DNA from: CP2-2F sp034432555
GTDB lineage: Bacteria; Chloroflexota; Anaerolineae; Aggregatilineales; UBA2796
Direction: 5' to 3'
NCBI GenBank assembly: GCA_034432555.1
Contig: DAOUBW010000045.1
Coordinates: 1-64,000, forward strand
DNA: 64,000 nucleotides
A program made the translations under genes and the position numbers. Below, piece after piece: positions 17,199 to 26,393 of this stretch; the stretch's first letter is position 1, and every line of letters begins with the position of its first letter. The notes below the pieces were generated by a model. That model was not told where the DNA came from, made no database searches, and saw nothing but the letters and a program-made list of their open reading frames with translations.

Positions 17199-19058
17199 AT
17201 GAAAATGCAAGCGATGCCGATGAACCCTATCCTATTTCGCACACAAGCTGCACGTCAGGCGCTGACTCTATTCGCCCTGATCGCCATTTTTGCCCTGTTC
17301 GTGCGCTTGTGGCACATCCAGCGCGAGAGCTTTTGGGCAGATGAAGGCTGGACGATGTTGCTTGCCAAAGGTCCCACGCTTGCCGATGTGGCGCACACTA
17401 TGGCAGAAGATCAGCATCCACCGCTCTATTTCATGTTGATGCGCTTGTGGATGGATGCCTTTGGCAATAGCCTGTTCATGGCGCGCCTGCTCTCTGCCTT
17501 GTGGTCGCTGATCTGCCTTGCGGCGGTCTATCGGCTTGGCGCGGACTGGTTCTCGCCAGCGGCAGGCTTGGCGGCGGCGCTCATCCTTGCCCTGACCGAT
17601 AACGAGATCATGCTGGCACGTGAGGCACGCCACTACACGCAAATGGCGGCCTTGGCGACGCTCTCGGCGCTCTTTTACCTGCGCTATGCGCGCCAGCCGC
17701 GCCGTGCCAGCGGCATCGCCTGGCTGCTGAGTTCAATCGCGCTGCTCTACACGCATTATCTAGGCGTGCTGGTGATCAGTGTGCAGGTCTTACACGCGCT
17801 GATCGCGGTGCGTCCGCTGCGCCGCCTGCCCGATCTGATCATCCGTTTTGGCGCGCTCGGCATCGCTTTTCTGCCGCAGTTTGCCGTCTTTCTGATGCAA
17901 AGCAGCGTCCGCTACACACGCCCGATCATCTTTCAATCCACGCTGCCCAACACATCTGAGACGTTCACGATGGTGCGGACGGACTTGATCGGCACGCATT
18001 TCGGCTTGACGGGCGTCTTGGCGCTGCTTGGTCTGGCGTATGTAACGTATCGCTTTGGCGTGGCGCATTGGCAGTGGCGTCCGCTGTTGCCGACGGTCTT
18101 TTTGGCATTGTGGGTACTGCTTCCAATAATTGTAATTATCGGAATAAATGATCGTTTTCCGATCCTAACCACGCGCAATTTTCTGATCGTGACGCCTGCC
18201 CTTGCCATCCTGATCGGGCATGGTTTGCTGAACCTTGACCGCACCGCACGGGCGATCATCCTTGTCGTGCTGGTTGGCGTCAGCCTGACGACGCTTGACG
18301 CCTATCACATCAAGCCGCCCTGGCGGGAAGTCTCGCAGATGTGGCTGACCTACCGTGAGGCAGACGATCCGCTGCTGATGGATATTTGGGTAGACGATTT
18401 TGCCCTGCGCTATCACATCGGGCAGGACTTGAGAGCTGATCCTGCCGAGTTGCCGTTGGTTTCGCTGCCCGGCTGGCGGGAAGGCTACCGTGAGAACTTC
18501 TTCGCCTACCTACACGCCTACCTCGAAGATAAGAATGCCTTCTGGCTGATTTATTGGGGCAAAAATGAAGATGGCTTGCTGGACTTTCTGCCCGAACGCG
18601 GCTTCATCCGCGTGGCAGAGCTAACCGTCATGCACTACGATAACATCATCTACCTGTGGCGTTATGAGCGTCCGCCGCAGGCGCGGTTGGCTACCTTTGG
18701 CGAGCTGTTCGCGCTGGAGCGCGCCGCGCTTGATCGGAAAGCTGATCAGGTGCGCATAACACTGCTTTGGCAAGCGCTGAAAGCGCCAATGCTCGATTAT
18801 AGCGTCTCTGTCTTTCTGCTCAGCGGTGACAGACGGCTGATCGCGCAGCATGATGGCGTTCCACTAGATGGTCATGCGCCAACCTCGGCATGGCAGACGG
18901 GCGATTTGCGCTTGGACTCACACCGCATCACGCTGCCGCCCGATCTGCCCAGCGGCACGTATACGGTAGGCGTCAAGGTCTATTGGTATGCCGATCCAGT
19001 CCCACTCAGCGTTGAAGGCGCGGAATATTTCACGCTTGGCACGCTACGTTTGCCGTAA
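17199..19058 (+). CDS. GT39-like membrane glycosyltransferase
   Basis: About 619 residues with an N-terminal membrane segment (LFALIAIFALFVRLWHI) followed by ESFWADEGWTMLLAKG. That contains the acidic DE motif of the ArnT/PMT-type (GT39/GT-C) fold that uses a polyprenyl-phosphate sugar donor. EDQHPPLYFMLMRLW is the second conserved element. About ten further hydrophobic segments run to about residue 360, followed by a soluble extracytoplasmic domain of about 250 residues ending in a beta-rich part. The start among 17199, 17205 and 17214-17220 is uncertain; all keep the membrane domain. The acceptor is unknown. The stop is 1 base from the convergent HIT gene. Confidence 0.82.
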   Translation: MKMQAMPMNPILFRTQAARQALTLFALIAIFALFVRLWHIQRESFWADEGWTMLLAKGPTLADVAHTMAEDQHPPLYFMLMRLWMDAFGNSLFMARLLSALWSLICLAAVYRLGADWFSPAAGLAAALILALTDNEIMLAREARHYTQMAALATLSALFYLRYARQPRRASGIAWLLSSIALLYTHYLGVLVISVQVLHALIAVRPLRRLPDLIIRFGALGIAFLPQFAVFLMQSSVRYTRPIIFQSTLPNTSETFTMVRTDLIGTHFGLTGVLALLGLAYVTYRFGVAHWQWRPLLPTVFLALWVLLPIIVIIGINDRFPILTTRNFLIVTPALAILIGHGLLNLDRTARAIILVVLVGVSLTTLDAYHIKPPWREVSQMWLTYREADDPLLMDIWVDDFALRYHIGQDLRADPAELPLVSLPGWREGYRENFFAYLHAYLEDKNAFWLIYWGKNEDGLLDFLPERGFIRVAELTVMHYDNIIYLWRYERPPQARLATFGELFALERAALDRKADQVRITLLWQALKAPMLDYSVSVFLLSGDRRLIAQHDGVPLDGHAPTSAWQTGDLRLDSHRITLPPDLPSGTYTVGVKVYWYADPVPLSVEGAEYFTLGTLRLP

Positions 19059-19059
19059 C

Positions 19060-19404
19060 TCAACCGAGTCCGCGCATTTGCCGCCCGCCAAGCAAATGCC
19101 AATGCAAATGGAAAACTTCTTGCCCGCCATCCTTGCCGATGTTGCTCACAAGGCGGTAGCCGCTTTCGGCAACACCTTGTTCACGGGCAAGCTGTGCCGC
19201 CACCGCGATCAGATGCCCGATCAATGCCGCGTTTTCGGCGGTTGTTTCGGCGGCACTCTCAAGGTGCTGGCGCGGCACAATCAGGATATGCACAGGCGCA
19301 ATCGGCGCAATATCCTTAAAGGCGACTGCCTGCTCGTCTTGGTAAAGCGTGGTGGAAGGCAGCTCGCCGCGAATGATCCGACAGAAAATGCAGCTTTCGC
19401 TCAT
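19060..19404 (-). CDS. HIT-family protein (histidine triad nucleotide hydrolase)
   Basis: A 114-residue protein: CIFCRIIRGELPSTTLYQDE at the N-terminus carries the zinc-type cysteines (CxxC), HILIVPRQHLESA is a conserved strand, and the triad HLHWHLLGGRQM is at the C-terminus. HIT proteins hydrolyse purine nucleoside phosphoramidates and related compounds. The start at 19404 is supported by AGGAGA 7 bases upstream (19412-19417); a longer frame adds 18 unlikely residues. Confidence 0.93.
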   Translation of the reverse strand: MSESCIFCRIIRGELPSTTLYQDEQAVAFKDIAPIAPVHILIVPRQHLESAAETTAENAALIGHLIAVAAQLAREQGVAESGYRLVSNIGKDGGQEVFHLHWHLLGGRQMRGLG

Positions 19405-19411
19405 AAGTGTT

Positions 19412-19417
19412 TCTCCT
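19412..19417 (-). promoter_or_regulatory. Ribosome-binding site deciding the HIT gene start
   Basis: AGGAGA on the minus strand, 7 bases before the ATG at 19404-19402. Confidence 0.6.
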
Positions 19418-19524
19418 GAGGTTGATTTTAGTATACGCGAGTGCGGCAAATTCACCACTGCCTACCAAGAGATTTTGCCCTTGCGCGCTTGCCCAAACTC
19501 TGCTAGACTACTGGGCATAGGTAC

Positions 19525-19597
19525 GCCGAGATAGCTCAGTTGGTAGAGCACCGCACTGAAAATGCGGGTGTCGCCAGTTCAAGTCTGGCTCTCGGCA
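19525..19597 (+). tRNA. tRNA-Phe (anticodon GAA)
   Basis: A 73-base cloverleaf: acceptor GCCGAGA pairs with TCTCGGC, and discriminator A is at 19597. D-loop AGCTCAGTTGGTAGAGC and T-arm GCCAGTTCAAGTCTGGC fit the tRNA pattern. The anticodon arm CGCACTGAAAATGCG shows GAA. CCA is not encoded. A terminator follows at once. Confidence 0.97.
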
Positions 19598-19609
19598 CAC
19601 CCTAACCTT

Positions 19610-19634
19610 AATCGCCCACATCGGGCGATTTTCT
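19610..19634 (+). terminator. Intrinsic terminator after tRNA-Phe
   Basis: AATCGCCC-ACATC-GGGCGATT, a perfect 8-bp stem running into TTTTC, 12 bases after the tRNA. Confidence 0.85.
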
Positions 19635-19711
19635 GTTGTGCCAGTCCTCCATAATTGTTGATCCCAGCCAGCGCGGTAAACTCTAAGCAGTCTATCCACA
19701 TAGAGTTATAG

Positions 19712-21214
19712 ATGAATGGACATAAGACAATGCAAGGCGTAGCAGATTTTGATCAGATTGTGGCACAGACAATGGGCGCGGGCGATTTTCGCCTGCTGAT
19801 TAACGGCGTCTGGTGTGAGAGCGCCAGCGGCGCAACTTTCCCTGTGGAAAACCCTGCCACAGGGCAAATTCTGGCGCATGTGCCAGATGCCGGCGTCTCG
19901 GAGACAAGCGCCGCGATTGAAGCAGCCTACACCGCGCTGCCTGCTTGGTCGGCAATGCCTGCCGGCGGACGTGCCGAGATTTTGCGGAAAGTAGCGGCAC
20001 TCATGCTAGAACGGCGTGACTATTTGGCAACCCTGATGACGCTTGAGCAAGGCAAGCCGCTAAGCGAAGCTCGCGGCGAAATCACCTATGCTGCCAGCTT
20101 CCTGACGTGGTTTGCTGGCGAGGCGGAGCGCATTTATGGGCAGATTGTGCCTGCTTCGGCTGCCAACAAGCGGATACTGGTGCTGCGGCAAGCGGTTGGT
20201 GTGGCAGTTATGATCACGCCTTGGAATTTCCCTGCCGCAATGCTCACCCGCAAACTCGGGCCGGCACTCGCCGCGGGCTGCACAGCCATCTGCAAGCCCG
20301 CCGAACAGACGCCGCTCTCTGCCATTGCGTTGGGCAGGCTGTTCATAGAAGCAGGCTTGCCACAGGGCGTGTTGAACATCCTCACTTGCCAAGACCCTGT
20401 GCCGTTCTCCGAGACGATCTTCGCTGATGACCGCGTTCGCAAAATTTCGTTCACCGGCTCTACAGAGGTTGGCAAGCTTCTGATTGCCAAATCAGCAGCA
20501 GGTGTGAAGCGGCTCTCACTAGAACTAGGCGGCAATGCGCCCTTCATCGTTTTTGAGGATGCCGATCTGCCTGCTGCGGTGCGTGGCGCGGTCATCTCTA
20601 AGTTCCGCAACGCCGGTCAGACGTGCGTGTGTGCCAACCGCATTTTTGTGCAGCGCGCTATCTACGAACAGTTTGCCGAACTATTCACCCAAGAGGTGCG
20701 CCAACTACAGGTTGGCAACGGCTTGCTGCCGCACGTCCACGTCGGACCGTTGATCGATCTGCCCGCCCGTCAAAAGGTAGAGCGCCACATCAGCGATGCG
20801 CTGGCGCAAGGCGCACAAATTCGCTTAGGTGGCAGCGCGGCTGAGCTAGGCAGCAGCAGCACGTTTTGGCAGCCCACCGTCCTGAGCGGCGCGAAAGCAG
20901 ATATGCTGGTTGCCCGTGAAGAAACCTTCGGGCCGGTGGCGCCGCTGATCGCCTTTGAGGATGAGGATGAGGTGCTGCACGCTGCCAACGCCACGCAATA
21001 CGGTTTGGCAGCCTATTTCTTCACCCGCGATCTCAGTCGCGTCTTTCGTGTGGCAGAGCGCCTTGAGTACGGCATTATCGGCGTGAACGACGGCTTGCCC
21101 TCGGTTGCCCAAGCGCCCTTTGGCGGTGTGAAGCAAAGCGGCTTAGGGCGCGAAGGCGGCTCGGTCGGCATTGATGAGTATCTCGAAATTAAATACCTCT
21201 CACTTGGCATTTAG
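19712..21214 (+). CDS. gabD: NAD(P)-dependent succinate-semialdehyde dehydrogenase-like aldehyde dehydrogenase
   Basis: A 500-residue aldehyde dehydrogenase. The catalytic Glu is in SLELGGNAPFIVFEDADL, and the nucleophilic Cys is in NAGQTCVCANR near residue 304, with the CxC spacing seen in succinate-semialdehyde dehydrogenases. Coenzyme-binding elements include ITPWNFPAAMLTRK and SFTGSTEVGKLL; EETFGPVAPLIAF and GGVKQSGLGREGG complete the family pattern. It oxidises succinate semialdehyde or a similar omega-carboxy aldehyde to the acid. The exact substrate is inferred from similarity. The second ATG at 19730 is a possible start. A clear terminator follows. Confidence 0.9.
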   Translation: MNGHKTMQGVADFDQIVAQTMGAGDFRLLINGVWCESASGATFPVENPATGQILAHVPDAGVSETSAAIEAAYTALPAWSAMPAGGRAEILRKVAALMLERRDYLATLMTLEQGKPLSEARGEITYAASFLTWFAGEAERIYGQIVPASAANKRILVLRQAVGVAVMITPWNFPAAMLTRKLGPALAAGCTAICKPAEQTPLSAIALGRLFIEAGLPQGVLNILTCQDPVPFSETIFADDRVRKISFTGSTEVGKLLIAKSAAGVKRLSLELGGNAPFIVFEDADLPAAVRGAVISKFRNAGQTCVCANRIFVQRAIYEQFAELFTQEVRQLQVGNGLLPHVHVGPLIDLPARQKVERHISDALAQGAQIRLGGSAAELGSSSTFWQPTVLSGAKADMLVAREETFGPVAPLIAFEDEDEVLHAANATQYGLAAYFFTRDLSRVFRVAERLEYGIIGVNDGLPSVAQAPFGGVKQSGLGREGGSVGIDEYLEIKYLSLGI

Positions 21215-21229
21215 CCCCAAAGAATAACG

Positions 21230-21269
21230 GCGGTGAGGTGCAGGCGCCCTTCACCGCTGCGCTTTTTTT
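21230..21269 (+). terminator. Intrinsic terminator after gabD
   Basis: GCGGTGAGG (21230-21238) pairs with CCTTCACCGC (21248-21257) with one bulged base, followed shortly by seven Ts at 21263-21269. Confidence 0.8.
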
Positions 21270-21369
21270 CGGCACGCTGGTTCGGTGCAAAAGGCGCTTG
21301 GATGGGCGTCTATCGCTATCATTTGCATATGGTTTGCGGTAACTGCTCTACTGTTCTCTTGCCAAAGCC

Positions 21370-21398
21370 TTGACTCATACAAACGTTCGGTTTATGAT
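21370..21398 (+). promoter_or_regulatory. lexA promoter
   Basis: TTGACT (21370-21375) and TATGAT (21393-21398) with a 17-base spacer, about 70 bases before the lexA ATG. The spacer holds an ACGTTCGG element and a second GAAC element lies just downstream. Confidence 0.8.
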
Positions 21399-21424
21399 TG
21401 ATTATAAAAATCGAACGTATGATC
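21376..21424 (+). promoter_or_regulatory. Candidate LexA operator pair
   Basis: Two imperfect sites in opposite orientation share ACGTTCG. CATACAAACGTTCGG (21376-21390) lies in the promoter spacer, and CGAACGTATGATC (21412-21424) is close to the expected transcription start. The second differs by one base from the Gram-positive-type SOS pattern GAACNNNNGTTC. Placement over the lexA promoter is what autorepression would need. Confidence 0.6.
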
Positions 21425-21452
21425 AATTCCACCTTAAGCAATGGTCTTGGTC

Positions 21453-21460
21453 AGAGGAGA
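21453..21460 (+). promoter_or_regulatory. Ribosome-binding site deciding the lexA start
   Basis: AGAGGAGA stands 5 bases before the ATG at 21466, which selects this start over a longer frame from 21370 that would run through the promoter. Confidence 0.7.
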
Positions 21461-21465
21461 AACCT

Positions 21466-22155
21466 ATGCAGGACTACAATTCACTTTCCGAAAAGCAGCG
21501 GGCTATTCTGCGCGTGATTGAGGAATGGCTGACGCAGCGCGGCTACCCACCCACCATCCGCGATATTGGAAACGCGGTTGGCATTAGCTCTACCTCCGTG
21601 GTGAACTACAACTTGAATAAGTTGGTAGATGCGGGCTTCCTAACACGCTCTAAGACGGTTTCACGCGGCATTCGCCTGAACACCTCAGCCCAATCCCCTA
21701 ATTCAGAATTGCCCATCCGCGTGAACGACTCTACCAACATCACCCATCTGCCCATGCTTGGCAGCATTGTGGCAGGTGAACCACTGCCTATCCTCGGCGA
21801 TGACCTTGATTACTATGATGAAGATTCGCTTTTGGCAGTGCCAACCAGCCTGATCGGGAATGTCGATCCATTGCAGGTGTATGCCTTGAAAGTTAGCGGC
21901 TACTCCATGATTGACGCCATGATCAACGACGGCGATACCGTCATTCTGCGGCGGCAAGAAACAGCACGCAACGGCGAGATGGTGGCAGTTTGGCTGACTG
22001 AAGGTGGCGAGACGACCCTCAAGCACTTCTTTGATGAAGGCACGCGCATCCGCTTACAGCCTGCCAACCCGACCATGCAGCCTATCTATGTGGATAAAGA
22101 TAAAGTGCAGATTCAAGGCAAGGTGCTTGCCGTGCTGCGCCGTGTTAACAACTAA
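21466..22155 (+). CDS. lexA: LexA repressor
   Basis: A 229-residue SOS repressor. The N-terminal winged helix is clear (LSEKQRAILRVIEEWLTQRGYPPTIRDIG, then GISSTSVVNYNLNKL). The cleavage site AG is in GSIVAGEPLP near residue 98. The catalytic Ser is in VSGYSMIDAMINDGD near residue 146, and the Lys in TTLKHFF near residue 183. LexA represses DNA-repair genes and cleaves itself with RecA filaments. It is monocistronic with its own promoter and operator-like sites. Its stop overlaps the convergent HAD gene at 22152-22155. Confidence 0.96.
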   Translation: MQDYNSLSEKQRAILRVIEEWLTQRGYPPTIRDIGNAVGISSTSVVNYNLNKLVDAGFLTRSKTVSRGIRLNTSAQSPNSELPIRVNDSTNITHLPMLGSIVAGEPLPILGDDLDYYDEDSLLAVPTSLIGNVDPLQVYALKVSGYSMIDAMINDGDTVILRRQETARNGEMVAVWLTEGGETTLKHFFDEGTRIRLQPANPTMQPIYVDKDKVQIQGKVLAVLRRVNN

Positions 22156-22823
22156 AAGCGTGCGCGCAGCACCTCAAAAGGTAGCTCTGCTAACGACGTG
22201 AGCGTTAGCGCCACGCCAGAGGGACGCTCTAGATGCTCGGTGAGCCAGTTCGGCACTGCAATGCACCGAATGCCCGCCGCGATGACTGCCTGCATCCCGG
22301 TTGGTGAGTCCTCAATAGCGACGCAACGCTCAGGCGGCACACCTAAACAGGCTGCCGCTGCAAGGTACATATCCGGCGCAGGCTTTGCGTTTGGCACATC
22401 TTCCCGTGTAAACACGCACGTGAAGTAATCCCACACGCTGTGCTGCCGCGCCCAATGCTCCACCCACGCCCGATCTGAATTAGAGGCGATTGCTAAGCCG
22501 ACTTCGGCTGCCTTTGCCGCCGCCAGCATTTCGCGCACGCCATCCAGCACGGGTTGTTCGCTGCATAGCCGCATGTAGTGTTCTTCTTGGGCGCTGAGTT
22601 CTTCGGCGCTTAGCGGATAGCCCTTCACCGCCGCAAAGTACTGATCGGGCATGAAAACGCCCTGTGCGCCTGCGTGAACAACCTTCCCAACGCGCTGCCG
22701 CCATAGATCAAGGGTGAGCGCTAACTCATGCCGATCAAAGACTGCTTTCCAAGCCTTAAAATCGGCTGACTCCGTATCAATGATTGTGCCGTCAAAGTCG
22801 AAGATAATCGCATCCACTGCCAT
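22152..22823 (-). CDS. HAD-superfamily phosphatase, beta-phosphoglucomutase-like
   Basis: A 223-residue subfamily IA HAD hydrolase. Motif I IIFDFDGTIIDTES at the N-terminus gives the nucleophile and acid Asp; motif II is LAIASNSDRAW, motif III Lys is in NAKPAPDMYL, and motif IV is AIEDSPTGMQAVIAAG. The helical cap between motifs I and II is of the type seen in beta-phosphoglucomutase and sugar-phosphate phosphatases. The substrate is not known. It ends convergently on lexA with overlapping stop codons. Confidence 0.88.
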   Translation of the reverse strand: MAVDAIIFDFDGTIIDTESADFKAWKAVFDRHELALTLDLWRQRVGKVVHAGAQGVFMPDQYFAAVKGYPLSAEELSAQEEHYMRLCSEQPVLDGVREMLAAAKAAEVGLAIASNSDRAWVEHWARQHSVWDYFTCVFTREDVPNAKPAPDMYLAAAACLGVPPERCVAIEDSPTGMQAVIAAGIRCIAVPNWLTEHLERPSGVALTLTSLAELPFEVLRARF

Positions 22824-22843
22824 AGTGTATGTCCTTTATGGGC

Positions 22844-22870
22844 AAGCAAAAGCGGGGCAAAGTTCCCCGC
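22844..22870 (-). terminator. Intrinsic terminator after recG
   Basis: On the minus strand GCGGGG-AACTTTG-CCCCGC is followed by TTTTGCTT, about 45 bases after the recG stop and before the HAD gene. Confidence 0.75.
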
Positions 22871-22913
22871 CTGCCCAGTGCATTCGGTTGGCTGTTAGTA
22901 TAAGCGCTGAATG

Positions 22914-25496
22914 TTAACTGATGTCGGCAACCTCGTCTTGCCCATAGATACGTTCAAGACGCGCCCGTAAGGCAGCATGTTCGGGCTGGCTGAGTGTCGG
23001 GTCTTCTTCGTAGAGTGTGCGCGCCTCAAGCTGTGCCTCTGCCACCAACTTCGGGTCAACCGCCGCGCTCATGCGGACATAGCTACCGCTTTGGCGCGTG
23101 CCAAGTAGTTCACCAGCACCGCGCAACTGCCAATCCATCTCAGCCAACTTAAAGCCGTCGGTTGTTGCTTCCATCGCCTGAAGGCGTGCGTTATCGTTAT
23201 TGTCATCGTCTGGCAGCAGCAGGCAGTAGGATTTATGCGCGCCGCGCCCAACACGCCCACGAAATTGATGCAACTGCGCCAAGCCGAAACGGTTTGCCCC
23301 TTCGATCAAAATCAGATTGGCGTTTGGCACATCTACACCCACTTCGACAACGGCAGTCGTCACCAAAATGTCCAGCTCACCCTTGCTGAAAGCACCCATC
23401 ACCGCCTCTTTTTGTTTGGGTGAGAGCTTGCCGTGCAGCAGCCCAAGCCGCCGATTCGGGAAAATCTCGCTTTGCAGGTGTTCATACTCATCCACAGCGG
23501 CTTTCACTTCGGCATTGGGCTGCTCAGGGTCGGACTCTACCAACGGACAGACGATGAAGGCTTGCCGCCCTTGCCCAAGTTGGCGATCTATGAAACTATA
23601 GACTGCCTCGCGGTCTTTGCGCTTGACGATGCGCGTCTCAATCGGTGTGCGTCCCGGTGGCAGTTCGTCCAGCACGCTCAGATCGAGATCGGCAAAAAGC
23701 GTGAGTGCCAACGTGCGCGGAATCGGCGTAGCAGTCATCACCAATAAATGCGGATTGCTGCCCTTGCCGCGCAATGCACCGCGCTGCTCCACGCCGAAAC
23801 GGTGTTGCTCATCAATGACTGCCACACCCAGCCGCCCAAAGGTCACACCATCGCTGATCAAGGCGTGTGTGCCGACCACGACACACGGCAAGCCTGCTGC
23901 TAAGTGCGCGAGGATTTCGGCGCGTGCTGCGGCGGATGTCGCGCCTGTCAGCAGGTGAACAGGCACTGCTTCCATGCCGCTGAGCGTGCTGTAGAGGAGG
24001 CTCAGGCTTTTGTGGTGCTGCTCTGCCAGAATGCTCGTAGGTGCCATGATGGCAGCTTGCGCGCCGTTCAAGACGGCAATCGCCATGCTGAGCGCGGCAA
24101 CAGCCGTTTTGCCTGCGCCAACATCGCCTTGCAACAGGCGGTTCATGGGAACTTCTTGCGCCAAATCACGGCGCACCTCTGCTAGAGCGCGTGCCTGTGC
24201 ATGGGTCAGCACGTAGGGCAAGCCTTTGAGGAGTAGATTAAACGCCTCATCGGTGATGGGCAGCGGTTCGGCACGCTGCGATTGCCAAATCAGGCGATTT
24301 CGCAGCACGCCAAGCTGGAGCAGGATCAAGTCATCAAAGGCGAGGCGGCGTTTGGCATGGCGCAATGCCTCTTGTGAATCGGGAAAGTGCAATTGCTTAA
24401 TTGCCCAACCGAGATCGGCAAGGTCTACACGCTCTAGAATCGGCTCAGGTAGGTAGTCCGGCAACTCAAGGGCGTAGCGCTCCACAACCTTATGGCTCAG
24501 CTTTCGCATCATGCCGAGCGAAAGGCTTTTGGTGAGTGGGTAGATCGGAACAATGGCGCGTGTGTTGAGCGCTTCCTTCTCCAATGGCTCCCATTCAGGG
24601 TTGGTCATCATCAAACGCTGCTGGTAAAGCATGAGCTTGCCGCTGAAAACAACCAACATGCCACGCTCAAAGCGCTTTTCAAGGTAGGGCTGATTGAAGA
24701 AGGTTGCCGTCAGCGCGCCGGTGCCATCATGAATGGTGATGTTCAGCACTTCCGCGCCGCGCTTGGCACGGTTGATTTTGATCTCGCGCACCATGCCTGC
24801 CGCTGTAACGGTCATGTTGGGGCGCAAGCGTGCCAACGGCAGCATGGTTGAAAAATCGTCATAGCGACGCGGAAAGCACCACAACCAATCTTCAAGAGTT
24901 TGAATGCCAATTGCCGCTAACTTTTCGCCCATTTTCTCGCCCACACCGCTGATGGTGGTGGCAGGCTGTTGGAGTGCCTTCCAAAAGGCAGCATCGCGGC
25001 TAGGGTCGGGCGCAGGGCGGCGGCGGCGCGGCGGGCGCGTCAGCGCGGGCGGTGGCGCTGCGCTGACGGTTGGTGTGGCGGCGAAGGCAGTGTCACCGCT
25101 GGGCGACTCCAGATCGAGCGGTGTTGAGTCATGGCGTGCATCGTCGGGCAGATGGTCATCAAGGTGCGTCTGGATGGGCTTGTGTGTAGCGGCAGCCGTT
25201 GAGGGAAGCACCGCCGCAGGTATCGGCATGGGTGGAACGCGCCCGGTAATGCGTCCCATCATATGCTTGATAGCGGCTGAACGCTCATCCGGTGAGGTCT
25301 GGTTGGCGTAGACCTGCATCAGGCGGATGAGTTCATCAATCAGCAGGTAGTGTTCCGGCTTTTTTGCCTGAGCGCGGGCATCGGATTCCCACTGTTTGGC
25401 AAAGGAATGTAAGCCGCCAATGACTGCCTTATCTTGATAGCCTGATTCACGTTCCAACTTGAGGACTTTGTAAAGGGTTTCGAGTGCTGAAGGCAT
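22914..25496 (-). CDS. recG: ATP-dependent DNA helicase RecG
   Basis: An 860-residue RecG, which reverses stalled forks and branch-migrates Holliday junctions. An extra N-terminal region of about 165 residues comes first: a helical part (LETLYKVLKLERESGYQDKA) and then a low-complexity Pro/Ala stretch. The OB-type wedge domain (TVTAAGMVREIKINRAKRG) follows. Helicase motifs are LLQGDVGAGKTAVAALS (Walker A), VIDEQHRFGVEQR (DExH), MTATPIPRTLALTLF and QFRGRVGRGAHKSYC. It is longer than E. coli RecG (about 690) because of the N-terminus. It lies last in a fakA-degV-degV-recG run. Confidence 0.95.
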   Translation of the reverse strand: MPSALETLYKVLKLERESGYQDKAVIGGLHSFAKQWESDARAQAKKPEHYLLIDELIRLMQVYANQTSPDERSAAIKHMMGRITGRVPPMPIPAAVLPSTAAATHKPIQTHLDDHLPDDARHDSTPLDLESPSGDTAFAATPTVSAAPPPALTRPPRRRRPAPDPSRDAAFWKALQQPATTISGVGEKMGEKLAAIGIQTLEDWLWCFPRRYDDFSTMLPLARLRPNMTVTAAGMVREIKINRAKRGAEVLNITIHDGTGALTATFFNQPYLEKRFERGMLVVFSGKLMLYQQRLMMTNPEWEPLEKEALNTRAIVPIYPLTKSLSLGMMRKLSHKVVERYALELPDYLPEPILERVDLADLGWAIKQLHFPDSQEALRHAKRRLAFDDLILLQLGVLRNRLIWQSQRAEPLPITDEAFNLLLKGLPYVLTHAQARALAEVRRDLAQEVPMNRLLQGDVGAGKTAVAALSMAIAVLNGAQAAIMAPTSILAEQHHKSLSLLYSTLSGMEAVPVHLLTGATSAAARAEILAHLAAGLPCVVVGTHALISDGVTFGRLGVAVIDEQHRFGVEQRGALRGKGSNPHLLVMTATPIPRTLALTLFADLDLSVLDELPPGRTPIETRIVKRKDREAVYSFIDRQLGQGRQAFIVCPLVESDPEQPNAEVKAAVDEYEHLQSEIFPNRRLGLLHGKLSPKQKEAVMGAFSKGELDILVTTAVVEVGVDVPNANLILIEGANRFGLAQLHQFRGRVGRGAHKSYCLLLPDDDNNDNARLQAMEATTDGFKLAEMDWQLRGAGELLGTRQSGSYVRMSAAVDPKLVAEAQLEARTLYEEDPTLSQPEHAALRARLERIYGQDEVADIS

Positions 25497-25526
25497 GGGG
25501 CAACAGGCTTTCTGCTAAAAATGCGG

Positions 25527-26393
25527 CTAGGAGGTATGCGGCGCACGCAGGGTTGCCGCGCCAACAGAGCCGGGGCCGAAATGGACGCCAATGGCAGCCG
25601 CCACATTCAGCACCACTGTTTTATCAGGGTCGCTAGGCATACTATCTGCTAACAGAAGGCGCATTTGCTCAGCCAGTTCAGGTGCATTGGTGTGTAGGAT
25701 GGCGAGTCCTTCCAACGGCGCACGCTGGCGGATGGCATCTGCCACAAACTCAATCGCCTTTTTGACTGTACGCGCACGCTGCTTGGAATCTAGCACGCCA
25801 TCTTTTACGGTGATGATCGGCTTGATTTGCAGCAGTGTGCCAATGCTAGAGATAATCCGATTAACCCTGCCGCTGCGCCGCAAATATTCCAGCGAGCCGG
25901 GAATTGCCCACACATCCGCACGCGGACGTGCATCCGCCACGGCGGCAAGGATGCCTGCTGCATCCGCGCCGCGCTCACGTGCCTCGCAAGCTGCCACAAT
26001 CTGCCAGCCCATCGCCATGCTCATCGTACCAGTATCGCATACGGTGATGCGCTCAGCATCCACCTGCTGCGCGGCAAGCCGCACGGCATTATAGGTGCTG
26101 CTGACGGCGGGCGAGATGGTGAAGGCGATCACATGCTCCGCGCTTTCCAAAGCCTTACGCAGCACATCGGCGGCAACGCCGGGCGAAGGTGCGGAAGTGG
26201 TCGGCGGTGTCTTCGATTCAGCCATGCGGCGGTAAAACGAATCATGGGTCAGCGAAATGCCATCATCGGGAAAGCTCTCATCCCCGAAGTTGACAAAGAC
26301 GGGTATGACGGAAATATCCCAACGCGCACGCCAAGCAGCGGGCAGATCGGTAGCACTATCGCAGACAAACTTTATGCGGTGTGGTGCGCTCAT
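25527..26393 (-). CDS. DegV-family fatty-acid-binding protein (FakB type), copy 1
   Basis: A 288-residue DegV protein: IKFVCDSATDLPAAW at the N-terminus with the conserved Ser, TSAPSPGVAADVLRKAL, ISPAVSSTYNAVRLAA near residue 93, and a terminal segment with HFGPGSVGAATL. FakB proteins bind a fatty acid and present it to FakA for phosphorylation to acyl-phosphate. It overlaps the second degV gene by 4 bases and lies downstream of fakA, which supports this role. Different FakB copies usually prefer saturated or unsaturated chains; which this binds cannot be said. Confidence 0.9.
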   Translation of the reverse strand: MSAPHRIKFVCDSATDLPAAWRARWDISVIPVFVNFGDESFPDDGISLTHDSFYRRMAESKTPPTTSAPSPGVAADVLRKALESAEHVIAFTISPAVSSTYNAVRLAAQQVDAERITVCDTGTMSMAMGWQIVAACEARERGADAAGILAAVADARPRADVWAIPGSLEYLRRSGRVNRIISSIGTLLQIKPIITVKDGVLDSKQRARTVKKAIEFVADAIRQRAPLEGLAILHTNAPELAEQMRLLLADSMPSDPDKTVVLNVAAAIGVHFGPGSVGAATLRAPHTS

